64,000 nucleotides of DNA from NCBI GenBank assembly GCA_013248845.1, contig WSQC01000023.1, forward strand, positions 434,001 to 498,000. The letters are read 5' to 3'. Made by a program: the position numbers and the translations under genes. The DNA comes from Passalora sequoiae (taxonomy: Eukaryota; Ascomycota; Dothideomycetes; Mycosphaerellales; Mycosphaerellaceae). Positions 11,553 through 23,129 of the stretch are shown here, piece by piece. Position 1 is the first letter of the stretch. Each line of letters starts with the position of its first letter. The notes under the pieces were generated by a model. It was not told the origin of the DNA and ran no database searches. It saw only the letters and a list, made by a program, of their open reading frames with translations.

Positions 11553-13250
11553 ATGGCAGTGGATTCAATCCTCAAGGCATGCTTAATCCTCATAGTCTCG
11601 AGCCACAATGTCTGCGCGTACGTGGAAATGTCTTGGAACACCTCATACTACTTCGGAGCAGATGGACCCTGGCAAGCAGTGACAGTTGGCGTACAGAACA
11701 ACCGCACCTCGCGGCTGCATACAGTCAATCTGTTGCCATGCGAAAAGAGCCTTGGCTATACCTACATACCGACACCTGATGTCTGCGCTCTGCCCAATGC
11801 TTCGGCGTACTGCGGCATCGGCGGCATGATGGACTTTCCGAGCACTTTCACGAATGCCTCGACATGGAACGACAGAGACGAGTTTTATATATCAGGCATC
11901 GCGACAAGTGTGATGCTCAATAGTGATACCTCAAGAGCGAATGACGTTGTGGTGGTACCTGTGACCAACAGGTCAAACAGCCATACCAAGTACCACACCG
12001 GTGATGTGCCCGGCATAGAAGCAGGCTTCTTCTATGCTGGACCCACTTCATCCGGCAGTCAGTGCTCGATCACGGGCTGCAGCTTCGCTCAGACTCTGGA
12101 CGACTATGGTCAGATCAGCTCAACATCGTACGGTCTGCAGATCGGTGCTGCAAAGCTGAATTATGTTGGGTCGCTCATCCTTGGTGGATATGATCAAGCG
12201 CGCATCGCCGGGCCTCTCATTACTGCTATACCAGGATCTGTAAACTCCTATGGCACTCTAGACCCGAACAGCTTTCGGCTACAGGATATCGTTATCGGAA
12301 TCGACGAAGGAGGCTCGCCATTCGACTTTGCCAATAAGACTGGTCTTCTGCATGGTCCGGACGACTCGACAGCTCAAGCGATACCGGTGATTTTGGAACC
12401 ATCTTCGGCTTACATCGGTTTGCCACAAGGAGCTGTCACAAACATCGTAAATTCTCTACCAGTGACTCGTGATGACAAGACAGGATACTATCTTTGGAAC
12501 ACTGCAGATCCAGCATACTCCAATATCATAACTTCGACAGCATACTTAGGCTTTGTCTTTCGGACGAGTACCGATGACGGCACGCTAGATATCACGATTA
12601 AAGTCCCCTTCGCTCTTTTGAGCCTTAGCCTGGAGCCACGGGCATCGGGATCGAGCACCGCAGTGCCGTACCTCCCAATTGTCGTTAGAGTACGTAGCGA
12701 CTACGAGTTCTACAACTTCGGTCGAGCATTCTTACAGGCTGCCTTTCTCTTCGAAGACTCCAGTGACAATTCCACACTACTAGCTCAAGCACCCGGACCT
12801 GGCGCTAATGCATCTGACATTCACGACTATGACGGCAAACCGACGGGTCTTAGCAGCTCCGCTGGTGACGAGGTTTTCGCCAGTAGCTGGAAAGGATACT
12901 GGACGCCATTACCCTTTCAAAAGCAGGACATCGGTGGCACATCGGATATCAGCGGAGGCGCCAAAGCCGGTGTTGCGACTGGTGCCATAGCAGGATTGGT
13001 GATTATCCTGGCTGCCGCCTTTTGGTTCCTCCGGCGAAGGCGTAGATCTGAGGGCAAACCTCCGCTCACATTTCGTAGTGGGAAGACGACGCACCGTCAG
13101 ATTGTGACGCCGCCACCACCGGTGGAGCTTCATGGCACCTCTAGCAGAGTCGAGATCGATGGCAGGGAAATGTATCATGCTAAGGTTGAACAGATAAGTC
13201 CGATGACTCCGGCATCGTTTAGAGAATTGCCGCAATATCATGCTCGATAG
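11553..13250 (+). CDS. Membrane-anchored aspartic-protease-like (A1 fold) surface protein, 565 aa
   Basis: The first ATG in the frame gives a hydrophobic leader (AVDSILKACLILIVSSHNVC). The body has pepsin-like landmarks: SSTSYGLQIGAAKLNYVGSL followed by LILGGYDQARI (the second-lobe flap/hairpin region) and VILEPSSAYIGLPQGAV, where an active A1 protease would carry the second D(T/S)G. Neither catalytic D(T/S)G triad is visible, so the enzyme is probably inactive or uses the fold for binding. About ten Asn-X-Ser/Thr sites suggest heavy glycosylation. Near the C-terminus, GGAKAGVATGAIAGLVIILA is a single membrane helix followed by RRRRR and a roughly 70-residue cytosolic tail with PPPPVE. It resembles the fungal family annotated as peptidase A1 domain protein. 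The start is uncertain because the frame stays open upstream. Confidence 0.7.
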   Translation: MAVDSILKACLILIVSSHNVCAYVEMSWNTSYYFGADGPWQAVTVGVQNNRTSRLHTVNLLPCEKSLGYTYIPTPDVCALPNASAYCGIGGMMDFPSTFTNASTWNDRDEFYISGIATSVMLNSDTSRANDVVVVPVTNRSNSHTKYHTGDVPGIEAGFFYAGPTSSGSQCSITGCSFAQTLDDYGQISSTSYGLQIGAAKLNYVGSLILGGYDQARIAGPLITAIPGSVNSYGTLDPNSFRLQDIVIGIDEGGSPFDFANKTGLLHGPDDSTAQAIPVILEPSSAYIGLPQGAVTNIVNSLPVTRDDKTGYYLWNTADPAYSNIITSTAYLGFVFRTSTDDGTLDITIKVPFALLSLSLEPRASGSSTAVPYLPIVVRVRSDYEFYNFGRAFLQAAFLFEDSSDNSTLLAQAPGPGANASDIHDYDGKPTGLSSSAGDEVFASSWKGYWTPLPFQKQDIGGTSDISGGAKAGVATGAIAGLVIILAAAFWFLRRRRRSEGKPPLTFRSGKTTHRQIVTPPPPVELHGTSSRVEIDGREMYHAKVEQISPMTPASFRELPQYHAR

Positions 13251-14350
13251 TCTCAGAATCGGCGTATGCATAGAGATAGATAGTTCTCGGAGACTGCTCA
13301 AATCTATGCGAGAAGGACTCAATTACATGCACCAAGAACCGTGTATTTTGCTTCGGTCCAATTCACGCCTTTGAACAACCCAACTTCCGCAGAAACCGAC
13401 TGCTTCACGCCTTGATCACTTTTGAGTTCTAGCGATCGTAGTGATGTCTACAGAATGACTCGATCCATCTTCCAGAGCAAGGATATCCGTGAAGAAGTGA
13501 TCATTTCAATCTATCTCAGATTGGCTCCCACAGATCAAATCAGCTTCCGAATCACCTTACCGTGAGCGAACCACGTCTGAACCGGTGCCGCACTTTTGCT
13601 TGACAAGAAGTGCTTCCAAGCAGGCAGGCACAGCTCTCCTCCTGCAGATCGATAGCAGCTGGCCCCGGTTCTGAGGCCAAGAACGCGCACGTCGTAGCTA
13701 TCATTCGCTTCTGTTGATGGCTGCTTGAAATCGAGCTTCATCCCAAGGGCTTGGATACAGTATCGATGTGCCGTACAGGCCAACAAGCTCAAAGGCACCT
13801 TCGTCCCGTCTACTGAACGCACGAGCAACTCTCAGCTACCAATATCCGGCAAGCTCCCGAGGGATGTGGCGCCCCAAGCGTTCCGTACGACAGGGCATAA
13901 GGAGAGCTCAGTCCTGAGGCTGACCTGCCATCTGCGCAGAAGCAGTAGACCCACGTGCGAGTCACTGCCATTGTGTAGCGGCGCGAACAGCCTTCTGTTA
14001 CTGCGGTGTCCTTCGTCAGCATTGAGTGGAGAGATGGTTCGACGACCCGTGGGCGATCTTGCCATGTCGCTGGGGTCAATAATGCTTCGAATTCTGCCAG
14101 GCATAGTAAGCGAACAAAAGTCAAAGTGCGAGAAGTGGTCGAATCCTCAGTCAGAATTTGTTAGATATTCGCAGGTTGGCCAAAATAGACTCGTGTTTCA
14201 TTGCCATATCACACTGCCAAAGGGGTATATACGCTAATCCATTAGTTAACCCATGTGCTCCAAGCCAATTATCCGCGCCCATCGTGTCTTGACGTTCATG
14301 TCTCATGTCAAACTACACATATCATTCTTAGCCAAGATGTAAATTTCCAA
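13251..14350. other. Spacer with unassigned overlapping frames
   Basis: Open frames overlap on both strands between about 13535 and 14237 (170 aa plus; 97 and 104 aa minus). None shows a domain, and the minus frames would need frameshifts to join. A decayed gene is possible. Confidence 0.25.
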
Positions 14351-15984
14351 TCACGCCGCCTTTTCCTCAGTCGGGCTGGTGGGCAATGGCGTTTCTGAAG
14401 GAGCGGGCTGATTGAGCCGTTTCTCCATGTCATCTGTTTCTGTACCTGCTGCATGATTGAGCCTCCTCTCAACATCTTCGGCGACATCATCAGGAACACC
14501 CTCATCACTCTCGTCTGTGTCGTCCTCTTCGAAGTCTTGGTCATCCTCGTTGACCTCTTCGATTTCACCTTCACCTGCTTCACGTTTCTCGCCTTCTGCG
14601 GCTTTTGCAAGACGTACTTCGCGGCCTCGTTTGTGACAGTACCAGAAGACGAACATTAAGACTGTCAAACAGTTAGTTGCTCGATCTGCAAATAGCGAGT
14701 GATGCACAAAGACTTACTGAAGACTGCAAGCGACATCACCACATTTGTCGTGCTAGCAAGGAACGGAAACCTGACACGTAGGAAGTTGACAGTATTCCGG
14801 AGCATACCCGCCACAGCACCTTCCTTGCTCAGCAAGCTCTTCATTCCAGGTATCGTGCGCTTCTTCTTCTCTGCTCCTTTACCGCCGGTCTTGGCAGTGG
14901 ACGAGCTGGCTTCACTCCCTGGCTCTGTGTAGGATTCGCCAGCACTGGCAGTCTTCATACGAGCTTGCATATCAGCCCCGGGCTTCTGGCTGGCAGCAGC
15001 GAGGATCTCTGGAGCAAGTGTGCCGCCAAGCTTGGCCGGTAAGGACTTGACCAATGTCTGTACGAAAGGTGGCATAGATGCAAATTGCCGTTCCAATGTT
15101 GGTCCTGCATCCTTCATGAGTTTCTCCATGTCGTCATATGCTGTAGGCGCGCCGTTGATGGTGTCCTTGAGAACCTGCTGAAAGCGCTCGTAGATCTTGC
15201 CGGTCTCATCGGAGAGTGCAAAGACACGGTTGTTGATACTGCTCATATTGAGGTTGTCGAGCAAGACCGAGACTTCTTTCTCTTGTTTCTCCTTGGTTTT
15301 TTCTTCATTCACTGTTCCATCCTCGTTGTAGACAGGCTCCAGCTGACTGTCTTTGTCTTTGCGGGTCCAGGAGGCCGGCAAGGAGGGCATGGACGGATAA
15401 GAGGATGGCACGTAAGAGGCCGCGTACTCTTTCCAGGTCTGCGAAGAGCTAAGATTTTCTGTCGAACCCGCTGTTGAGTCTTGTTTTTGCGCGTCGTCGG
15501 TCTTCGCTTCGCTTGCAGCATCCTTCTTTGCAGCAGGCTTGAGCGATTGTGGTATGTATGAAGCCCATGTCTTCTTCTCGGCCGATTCCGAGCCAGTCGC
15601 CTTTGTGTCGTCAAGCTTCACTTGATCATTCCAGCCTCTTGTCGCTGCTTCGGCTTCTTCTTGGCTTGGCAACTCAAAGTCTTTCCTCTTCGACTTCCTT
15701 TCGGAGGTTATCGGGCTCACTGGCTGTGTCTCGGGCACCACATGCTCACCGTCTCCTGCTACTTTCTGCTCTTCCGACGAAGCTGGTCGTTCTTCGCCTT
15801 GATCCGTGATCGTGGTTGGTTCTATGTCCTTCGTGGCATCGACGGCCTGATCGTGCGAGATCTGCTTCTCCAAGAATTTCTGGTCTTCATCCTTCAGCAC
15901 TGGCTGCTTAGGGTTTGTCTTTTGAAGCTCGTCCTGGTTCTTCTTTGCTCGTGCGAACGACGACAAGTTGAAGTAAGTCGACAT
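14351..15984 (-). CDS. Acidic single-TM protein of unknown function, 525 aa
   Basis: Two exons, 15984-14718 and 14661-14351, split by a 56-nt intron (GTAAGT donor, CTAAC branch, GACAG acceptor). The start MSTYFNLSS is the first ATG in the frame. Residues 1 to about 230 are polar, Lys/Glu/Ser-rich and probably disordered. A conserved-looking block follows (VSVLLDNLNMSSINNRVFAL, then MPPFVQTLVKSLPAKLGGTL). A hydrophobic segment is created across the splice junction (MSLAVF joined to ILMFVFWYC), and the tail is very acidic (EVNEDDQDFEEDDTDESDEG). The helix with a basic HKRGREVR flank suggests a tail-anchored-like membrane protein. I do not recognise the family. Confidence 0.75.
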
Positions 15985-17338
15985 CGCGGTGACGTGTGCT
16001 GGAGTATAGGCGTATCTAGGATAAGAACAATGAGAAGAGAGTGTTTGCACCTACCAACGACAATCCATGCATCGCCACTTATCTGCTCTCGACACACACT
16101 CGAGAGCTGTTGAGCAGGCGCAACGCGGTAGCTGCATGGCAAGCTACGTCAGAGGGAACAAAAGGTGGGAAAGAGGTCGAGCACACTGGTGAGTGGGTGT
16201 CATAGTAGTGCCAGGATCAGGGAACGGATCTGCGGGTCCCACACGATGGACCCCTGTCTGTTGCCGTACACGTGATTCGTAATTCCACTGCATTCACGGA
16301 CTGCACATTGTCGTCCTCCGTCTATGCTTGATACACCGACTGGATAGCATGCAGCTGTGACCTTCCGTGCCACCTCGACGATCTTATGATGAGCCTTGAG
16401 GCGGGTAGATTCTCTGCGACCGCGGCTCGCGTCTTGCAAGAGCAGGGCAATACGTTTAGACATATGTGTGCGGCGGAAATGGCTCCATGACTGGCTCGTT
16501 GTGCTCGATACGATCCGCATATACATGGCTAAGAGATAGCGTTGAGGGGAATGCGGAATCTATTTCTGCGAGAGTATGCCAACCCTTCCTGAACCCAGCT
16601 GGATCCACAAGAGACCTTTCTATATTCCGCACGAGTCAAGGCACCTATGATCGTTACGGTTACGGGACATGCTGTGAATGAAGAATTCCGGAGATTGTCA
16701 CGCAGAGCCCCTGTGTATAGGTATCTGGCTCAAGGCTGCTGTTGCAAGGTGTAGAGGGTGGCCAGTATGGTAGCATGGGCTTGTTAGACGAATTCAGAAC
16801 CGAGGACTAACTTTCCACAAATTCACTTCACGGGAACATCTGTCGAGTGAGCCCAAGCGCTTGCATTTGTGCTCGCGTTTGTGCCAGTGACAGACCCAAC
16901 AATAGCGACTTAGTCTGACTCGACAAGGCACAGTCAGCGAGCGCTTCGTTGGCTACATCCATGAGGAACAGTGATTTGGGTTAGATATTTCATGTATCCG
17001 TCGTGCCTGCCGCTCGGATGATGCCAACATTATTTGACATTTCGTGGATGCAAGCATTCAACTCTTTTTAAGACGTTCACTCTCCTCTGGGCAACGGCAG
17101 CAGAGTGCATCACATTTAAGTCCTCACTCACATGAGCATCGGCCACTAACGGCACATGACCTCATCGCAACAAGCGCGTTGTGACCTTCCACGACAACTC
17201 ACATCCTAAACTCCTCACTCGACTTATTAAACCCGCAGAAATCCACACTTCAACGCGAAGCACGACCGCAACTATTACCACAACACCAGCACCATACACC
17301 AGCAATACATCACGCACTAAAATAGCACAACCCTAATC
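15985..17338. other. Divergent intergenic region
   Basis: It lies between a minus-strand and a plus-strand gene start and so should carry two promoters. No coding sequence is supported. The last 150 bases are A/C-rich and purine-poor on the plus strand, as is usual for fungal 5' leaders. Confidence 0.4.
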
Positions 17339-19187
17339 ATGTCACTCGAACTATTTTGGGGTGGAGCACCAGTGCTCGAAGAGACAGGTATGTTTTCGAA
17401 CCGTATCGGGCTTCGATGCTCATAGAGCGAACTCCTCGACAAATTATGTCAATCCATGCGGCTGGAGTGAACAAACTGACACGCGACAGGACGTGATGAG
17501 GCAATTGCTAACGGCGCCCAGCTCGAGGAGCTGGGCCTTGACGGCATGGATGGCTCCTCGGCATCAGACAAAGACGAAGGCGACGGCGACGTAAGTAACT
17601 CCGAGCATGAGCGCAGCCTCTCAGCTGCATGATGTGTCGCCGTGACTGCTGACACGTGCTCTCTAGTATGATGGTGACAATGGCGAACCGCGCAAGTCAG
17701 CTCGATACAAGCAACCAAGAGTCGCTGGAGGCATCGCAGCAATCGCAAAGCCTATTCGAGAGGACTACGACTCTGATGATGGCCGCATCGTCGCTCTCAA
17801 GCTGGAAGGCCTTTCCGATGTCGTTGTGGCGAATAAGCTCAAAGAAGAAGGCCGTATGCGATATGAGCCCAAGACAGTAGGCAGCAGATGGTCACGTATT
17901 CGAAAGCTCCTCGAAGAGAAGGAGAACGAGCGACTCGATGACGAGCTAAGCGACTGGCATGAAGGAGAAGACGAGAAGTTGAACGTAGTATGCGAAGCCG
18001 TTGAGCACCGATACGAAAAACTCCGCAACAATCTCGAAGAGAAGAAGTGGGAGGAAGTCTCCCAGCATGTGGCGGAGAAGCTTGGCCGGAAGAAGTACAC
18101 CGCCAAGGCCTGCAAGGACAGGTGGCAAGGCCTCAAGGATGGCACAGCTGACGTTCCGATCGAGCTCGATGAAGACCAAGTCGGCCGTCGCCACAAGCGG
18201 GAAGCTCGCATCGCAGCAGCAAAGCAAGCACGTGCAGATATCAAAGCAGAACAGCGCGCCCAAGCAGAAGCGAAGAAAGAGCGTGCCAATGCTAAGAAGC
18301 GTGAGCAAGCTGAAGCCAACCAGCGTCGCACTGCAGAAGCACTGCGCAAGCAGAAGGAGCGCGAAGAGCGAGACCGCATCAAGAAGGAGCGCGAAGTGAA
18401 CCGTGCTCGCATGCGACAGCGACGTCTGGCTATTCTGAACTCCATGCGTGCTCACCGTGAGTGGGAGACCACGCGCAACCGTGCCGAGAAGAAGCTTTAC
18501 CGAAAGCTCACCGGCTACGACATCGATGGCTTGCCTGTCCGCACTCGTCGCAAGACGGCCAACTACGATTCTGAGGACGAAGAGCAAATCGACGAGTTTG
18601 AGAGTGATGAGGAAGAAGCAGAGGCTGAGATGTCTGACCTTGGCAGTGAGAGCGAAGACGACGAGAGCAACGCAGGTCAACGCCCTTCGACTGGTACACG
18701 TCGCTCAACCCGTCTCTCAGCCTCGAAGGACGGATTCAAGAAGCCCGCCACGCCCGCCAAGGCTATCCGCATCCCTGTCACCGAGGACACTCTCGTCAAT
18801 CCTCGTGCCATCATGACCGACAATGAGCTTGATATGCTCCTGCACCGACGTGGCCTACCTCGTCGTGACCGCGCCGGGGGCGAGACTCATGCCGAAGTCG
18901 TGGCTCGTCTGGCTGCCGGCGACGAAGAGCTCAAGACCGATGAGCTTGATGATATGCTGGATCATGCTTGCGTCAAGAAGAAAGGCAAGAAGATCGACAA
19001 GGTCCGCATGCTGCAGGAGGCCGACGCTCGACGCTCGGAGCAGGGTCAGGCTGGAGTCAGTGCGACGGATCTCGAGTTCATCAATTCGTATTCGGGTTAT
19101 GAGGGTCAGTTTGAGTACTTGAGAAAGGCAGCGGAGGATGAGTATAGCGGCAAGCAGGATTCAATTGTGGCTTCTACGATCTTGTAG
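17339..19187 (+). CDS. SANT/Myb-like nuclear protein with long charged coiled coil, 556 aa
   Basis: Exons 17339-17387, 17490-17590 and 17667-19187; introns of 102 nt (GTATGT...CTGAC...GACAG) and 76 nt (GTAAGT...GCTGAC...CTCTAG) keep the frame. The first two exons encode MSLELFWGGAPVLEETG and an acidic linker. Exon 3 holds two SANT/Myb-like helical blocks. The first spans IVALKLEGLSDVVVANKL to KTVGSRWSRIRKLL; the second contains WEEVSQHVAEKLGRKKYTAK and CKDRWQGL. Then follows about 120 residues of Lys/Arg/Glu/Ala coiled coil (REARIAAAKQARADIKAEQR and on), an acidic patch and a C-terminal Lys-rich region. This is consistent with a chromatin or DNA-binding protein; target and role are unknown. 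Confidence 0.78.
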
Positions 19188-21242
19188 GAGGTTCGGCAAG
19201 GATGCTATGCTCAGTTGTGGTCGGGGTGTACGATGCTTGCTCGGTCGGACAGCGAGACGGGTTTCAGATTTTGAGGTTCTTCTCGGCTGGTTGATATGGC
19301 GTTTGTGATGTTCTACAAAAGCAATATGTTCTGATGCCGTTTCTGGTTGCTCGAGCATCCTCATGAGTTCTTCACTTTCGATCCTGCGTCGTGGCTTGAG
19401 ACATGGCTTATGCAGCCATGCGGAATGGTTCGTGGTGCATTCGACGCATGGAAATAGTGGTTGGTAGACATGTGCCTTGGCAAAAGAGAACCAAGGTTAG
19501 ACATGGTGCCTCAGTTACCGCTCCTGAAAACCATGATAGGATCGCACTTATGTTTTGATCGCCTGCTTAGGTGAGCGGAAAGGCTACTATCTGGCGTACA
19601 AAGTCATTAATAGCAAGGACATGGCCATGTATTGATGGTTTACGAGATCACCCAAGCGCCAGACGAGGAGGGACTCTCCGTGGCGTGACGTGACGTGACA
19701 GCCGATCCCTGATCAGGACGGCAAAAGCCATAACGATGTAGTTCTAGCCGCCTATACAGAGCTGAATCCTCGTTCTGCGCTGCAGTATGGTGTGATGCGA
19801 GAATGGTAATGTCCCTGCTTTACCTACCCAACAAGCAGCCATACCAGGATGGGTCGAAGTTCCAGACATTGGGAATTGGGCACGGAAGAGCATGGTCTTG
19901 GCACGGCCGCGGGGACCGTCTGCTGTACGCCAATATAGATGCATGGTGTACAGCCGCTGGGTAGACATGTGCTCAACATCTGCGCGCGAGTCGATGGTAG
20001 TGGGCGGCTTACGGCTTGCTGCGATCCGAGCTGGTCTTGCAAATCTCCATGTCTGGCACGAACGGGCGTCACCGTCGTCACTGGTTCGCCTTCCGGCTTA
20101 GCCAAACGATACAGGAAGTGGCAGTGACACGGTGAGCGCGTTCGTTCTGGACGGACGGGGAAACCTGGCTCCCATCCTCCACACAAATCGAAAGCGCCTC
20201 CGTAAGAACCGGCTCAGGCCTTTGAATGTCCATGCTGAATCGTGCTGTGTTGTGCAACATGGCACGGAAGACGTCTTCATTGGCAGAGAAGGCACTTGGC
20301 GAAACGCGCGCCTGTACCCCACCTTGCGCAGCTGATCCTGACCAATGAAAACATAATCTACCCATGCAAAGTCTCCCAAGGCGCTTTCTTTTCGACGCAC
20401 AACATCATTATTGATATCGAGATGATCGGTCATCCATCCTGACTCGACCGCAGCGAATTCTCAACAGTCTATTCTTGATTCCCACGTCATCAGGATCATG
20501 CTCAGCCTTTGAGGAAGAAAGGTTCTCGCCGGATGTTACCCACTGCGAGTCCACGGAGACGCAATTGTTAGTGGGAGCCATCCTGTTCGTTGCTGACCTC
20601 CTTTCCGAATCATCGCGCAGGCCGCGAACCAAACAAGAGTTGACCCGTTTCGTCGTACGGGCGCGTTGAGTCGTTGTCGGCGTCAGAGACCGTGTTGCTT
20701 CCGCAGAGGCTTGCTTTGCTGGTGAAACAGGGGAGACTGATCGCTAATGGCAGCGTTCCTGCATTAGTGTCCGAGGAAGTTGCTCGAACTGGACATATCC
20801 AACGCTTATGATGGAGTTCCAAACATCGGCTGGCCATGATGCAGCCGCCATGGCCTACGATGACACGTGCACGGTGATGCTCCGCTGCGAGCCCAGCGTC
20901 AAACACATGTGGCCACCCCCTCGTGCACAAGAACACCTGCAGACTGCAGACTGCAGACGCTGAGTGGTGGAGAACTGCCTTTGTGCTCCTGTTTTGGACC
21001 AGGAAGACCATTCTTGCACGCCCTGGTGTTGATATAGCTGTGTGTTGGTACGCTCCAACCTCTTTCCCCTACCTAGTCGTCTATCTTCACTTGAAGACTC
21101 TTTCCTACCTTATCTCTTTGTGCGAGCATTCATCTCTAAAGCAGGTCCCTCGTTTTGCCTGTCTTCTGGTACAACCAATACTAGATAGTGTCTCCAGCAC
21201 TACTTTCAACTTATTTTTTTTCACTTCAGGACAGCAATCAAA
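19188..21242. other. Long spacer, possible decayed minus-strand gene at 20078-20433
   Basis: The minus frame from an ATG at 20433 reads ESALGDFAWVDYVFIGQDQL, and an overlapping second frame continues with protein-like sequence (NEDVFRAMLHNTARFSMDIQ). The frames cannot be joined by a normal intron, which suggests a frameshifted remnant. I cannot name it. A short CRE-like tandem (GTGAC three times) sits near 19685. The last 200 bases are pyrimidine-rich (TTATTTTTTTTCACTTCAG), typical of a fungal leader, and precede the CFEM gene. Confidence 0.3.
20937..20959 (+). repeat. Short heptamer repeat (CTGCAGA x3)
   Basis: Three consecutive CTGCAGA units in non-coding DNA. No stem flanks them, so they are not Ire1-type hairpins. 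Confidence 0.6.
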
Positions 21243-23129
21243 ATGCATCTTTCGACTACAGCTATCGCTGCGGCAGGCTTCGTGGCCCATTCCGCCCTTG
21301 CCTTTGGCGATGGAAGCTATGGAGGCTTCTGGGGTGTTCCGGGCTCCTTCTCCACTCCGGACAATACCAACAACGACTGCACACCAGCACAATCTGGCGG
21401 CTATGACTGGTCTGGACTCTCGGAAGGGCCTTTCAGCAGCTATGGTAGCAACCAATTCTCGGGCTGGTCCTGCGCCAATTCTTTCGGAAAGCGCGATCTC
21501 CTTTCCAAGCGTACCTTTCAGTCGAAATGCATCACGGCAGGCCTCGACCAGGAGCCATCGATTAGCTGCGATGATGACAACACCATGTCGTTGGACCAGT
21601 TCCAGGTTTCTGCCGACCAGGACGCGGATCTTGAGTGCCACTACGCAATGCCTGATGGCTCTATCTGTAAAGAGTATCATTCATGCAGTGCTGAGGGTAG
21701 CGTGATCCAGAACAGTCAGTGCGGTGGTGCCAGGAGTGTGACATTCAAGCCTGCTGGGGACTCCAAAGGCAAGGGTTGCAACATTGGTGTTCACAGTGTT
21801 GGCTTCAATTGCGGCTCGCCATCCAGCACTGTACCAGCATACCCATCTGCTACGCCGACATACACCACCTCTGTCTCCATTCCAATCCAGGGCACCGGTT
21901 CGATACAAAGCTACAACTCTTCATACATTACGCAGCCTACTGCTCCAGTTTACAGTGTACCGAGCTCTCCAGGCATCCCAAGCTATATTTCAACCTCTTC
22001 GACTGAAGGATCGCCAGTGCCAACGAGCTCAATTCCAATTTACGGCACAGGTTCAGTGCCGAGCTACAACTCATCTTATAGCATTCCTGCTCAAACTGGC
22101 GCTGTGACAACCGGCTACTATCCAAGGCCACAATCACCAAACGTGCTGCCCAAGTGCTTGAACACTTGGATGCACCTGGTCTCTTGCAAGGACAACACAG
22201 ATTACAGCTGCTTTTGCAAGAACAAGGACTTCGTCAGCCAGGTGTATGGCTGTCTCAGTTCTTGGTCTCAGTCTGATGATGACACTACCTCCGGTGCATC
22301 GTACTTCATGGGAATGTGCGCCCAGTACGTCCCACAGAATCCAGCCGTCATCACTGCTTGCCCGTCAACCGTCACTCCTGCGGCCACGTTTACATACGTA
22401 CCGATCAGCTCGACCCAGGGCTCCCCGGTCGAGTCGTCAGTACCGGTGTACTCGCCAGCAACTGTTACAATCTACAGCACCAAGGTAGACACTGTCACTT
22501 CCTGTGCGCCTGACGTCACAAACTGCCCGGCAAGGACTCAGGTTACATCTTACCCTGTGGTCACGACTATTTCCGCTCCTCCTGCTCCGGTTACTTCGTC
22601 ACCTGGCTCGCCTATCAACTCGGCGCCTGCGTACAGCCCACCTATTCAAGGCGCTCCAGTACCCACCTTGTCGGCCAGCGTTCCTGTCACGGTCATGACC
22701 TACTCTACGCAGTATCCTGTGCCAGTCACATATCCCAATGGACAGAGCCAGGGTTCCACAATCCCATTGTCATCCAGCATGATTTCAATCTGCACGACTG
22801 TGACTGTGCCTCAAGTGCAGATTATCACTTACACTGCCACTCATGGTAGTGCGAGGGTTGAACAGCCAGGACTTGGGTACGGTACCCCAGTTACACCTGT
22901 CGGTGCTGTACCAGCTGCTTCTACACCAGTTGCGCCCGGATATGCCGCACCTTACCCAACCACATCTGTGCCAGGTCCAGTCGGTCCGGTCGCTGGGCCC
23001 TCGTCTGGCTTGGGAACAACTTATGTTCCGGGACCATCTACCACCTTCACGCCATACACTGGTGGCGCCGCTAAGATTTCCATCAGCGGTCTTGCCATTG
23101 TGGCGATCGCTGGGTTTCTTCTCATATAA
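21243..23129 (+). CDS. CFEM-domain GPI-anchored cell-wall protein, 628 aa
   Basis: Single exon. A signal peptide (MHLSTTAIAAAGFVAHSALA) is followed by a cysteine-bearing N-terminal module to about residue 195 that contains a kexin-like KRDLLSKR. A Ser/Thr/Pro-rich spacer comes next, then a CFEM domain near residues 303-375 (CLNTWMHLVSC, SCFCKN, YGCLSSW, GMCAQY, TACPS). A long Ser/Thr/Pro/Val-rich stalk leads to a hydrophobic C-terminal signal (ISISGLAIVAIAGFLLI) for GPI attachment. CFEM proteins bind heme or act at the host or surface interface in several fungi; which applies here cannot be told. The imperfect repeat TSSIPIYGTGSVPSYNSSY / TSVSIPIQGTGSIQSYNSSY lies before the CFEM domain, an internal duplication of the stalk. 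CFEM placement after, not before, the first cysteine module is the distinctive feature. Confidence 0.87.
   Translation: MHLSTTAIAAAGFVAHSALAFGDGSYGGFWGVPGSFSTPDNTNNDCTPAQSGGYDWSGLSEGPFSSYGSNQFSGWSCANSFGKRDLLSKRTFQSKCITAGLDQEPSISCDDDNTMSLDQFQVSADQDADLECHYAMPDGSICKEYHSCSAEGSVIQNSQCGGARSVTFKPAGDSKGKGCNIGVHSVGFNCGSPSSTVPAYPSATPTYTTSVSIPIQGTGSIQSYNSSYITQPTAPVYSVPSSPGIPSYISTSSTEGSPVPTSSIPIYGTGSVPSYNSSYSIPAQTGAVTTGYYPRPQSPNVLPKCLNTWMHLVSCKDNTDYSCFCKNKDFVSQVYGCLSSWSQSDDDTTSGASYFMGMCAQYVPQNPAVITACPSTVTPAATFTYVPISSTQGSPVESSVPVYSPATVTIYSTKVDTVTSCAPDVTNCPARTQVTSYPVVTTISAPPAPVTSSPGSPINSAPAYSPPIQGAPVPTLSASVPVTVMTYSTQYPVPVTYPNGQSQGSTIPLSSSMISICTTVTVPQVQIITYTATHGSARVEQPGLGYGTPVTPVGAVPAASTPVAPGYAAPYPTTSVPGPVGPVAGPSSGLGTTYVPGPSTTFTPYTGGAAKISISGLAIVAIAGFLLI

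Noticed and set aside
14308..14610. Minus-strand Lys/Arg-rich ORF
   Set aside because: Off-frame reading of the acidic tail of the 525-aa protein gene.
19682..19698. GTGAC tandem as a bZIP-binding cluster
   Set aside because: Only three short units and no clear promoter context; too weak to call a regulatory site.
20937..20959. Three CTGCAG words as possible extra Ire1 sites
   Set aside because: No flanking complementary stems and no coding context; a simple heptamer repeat.
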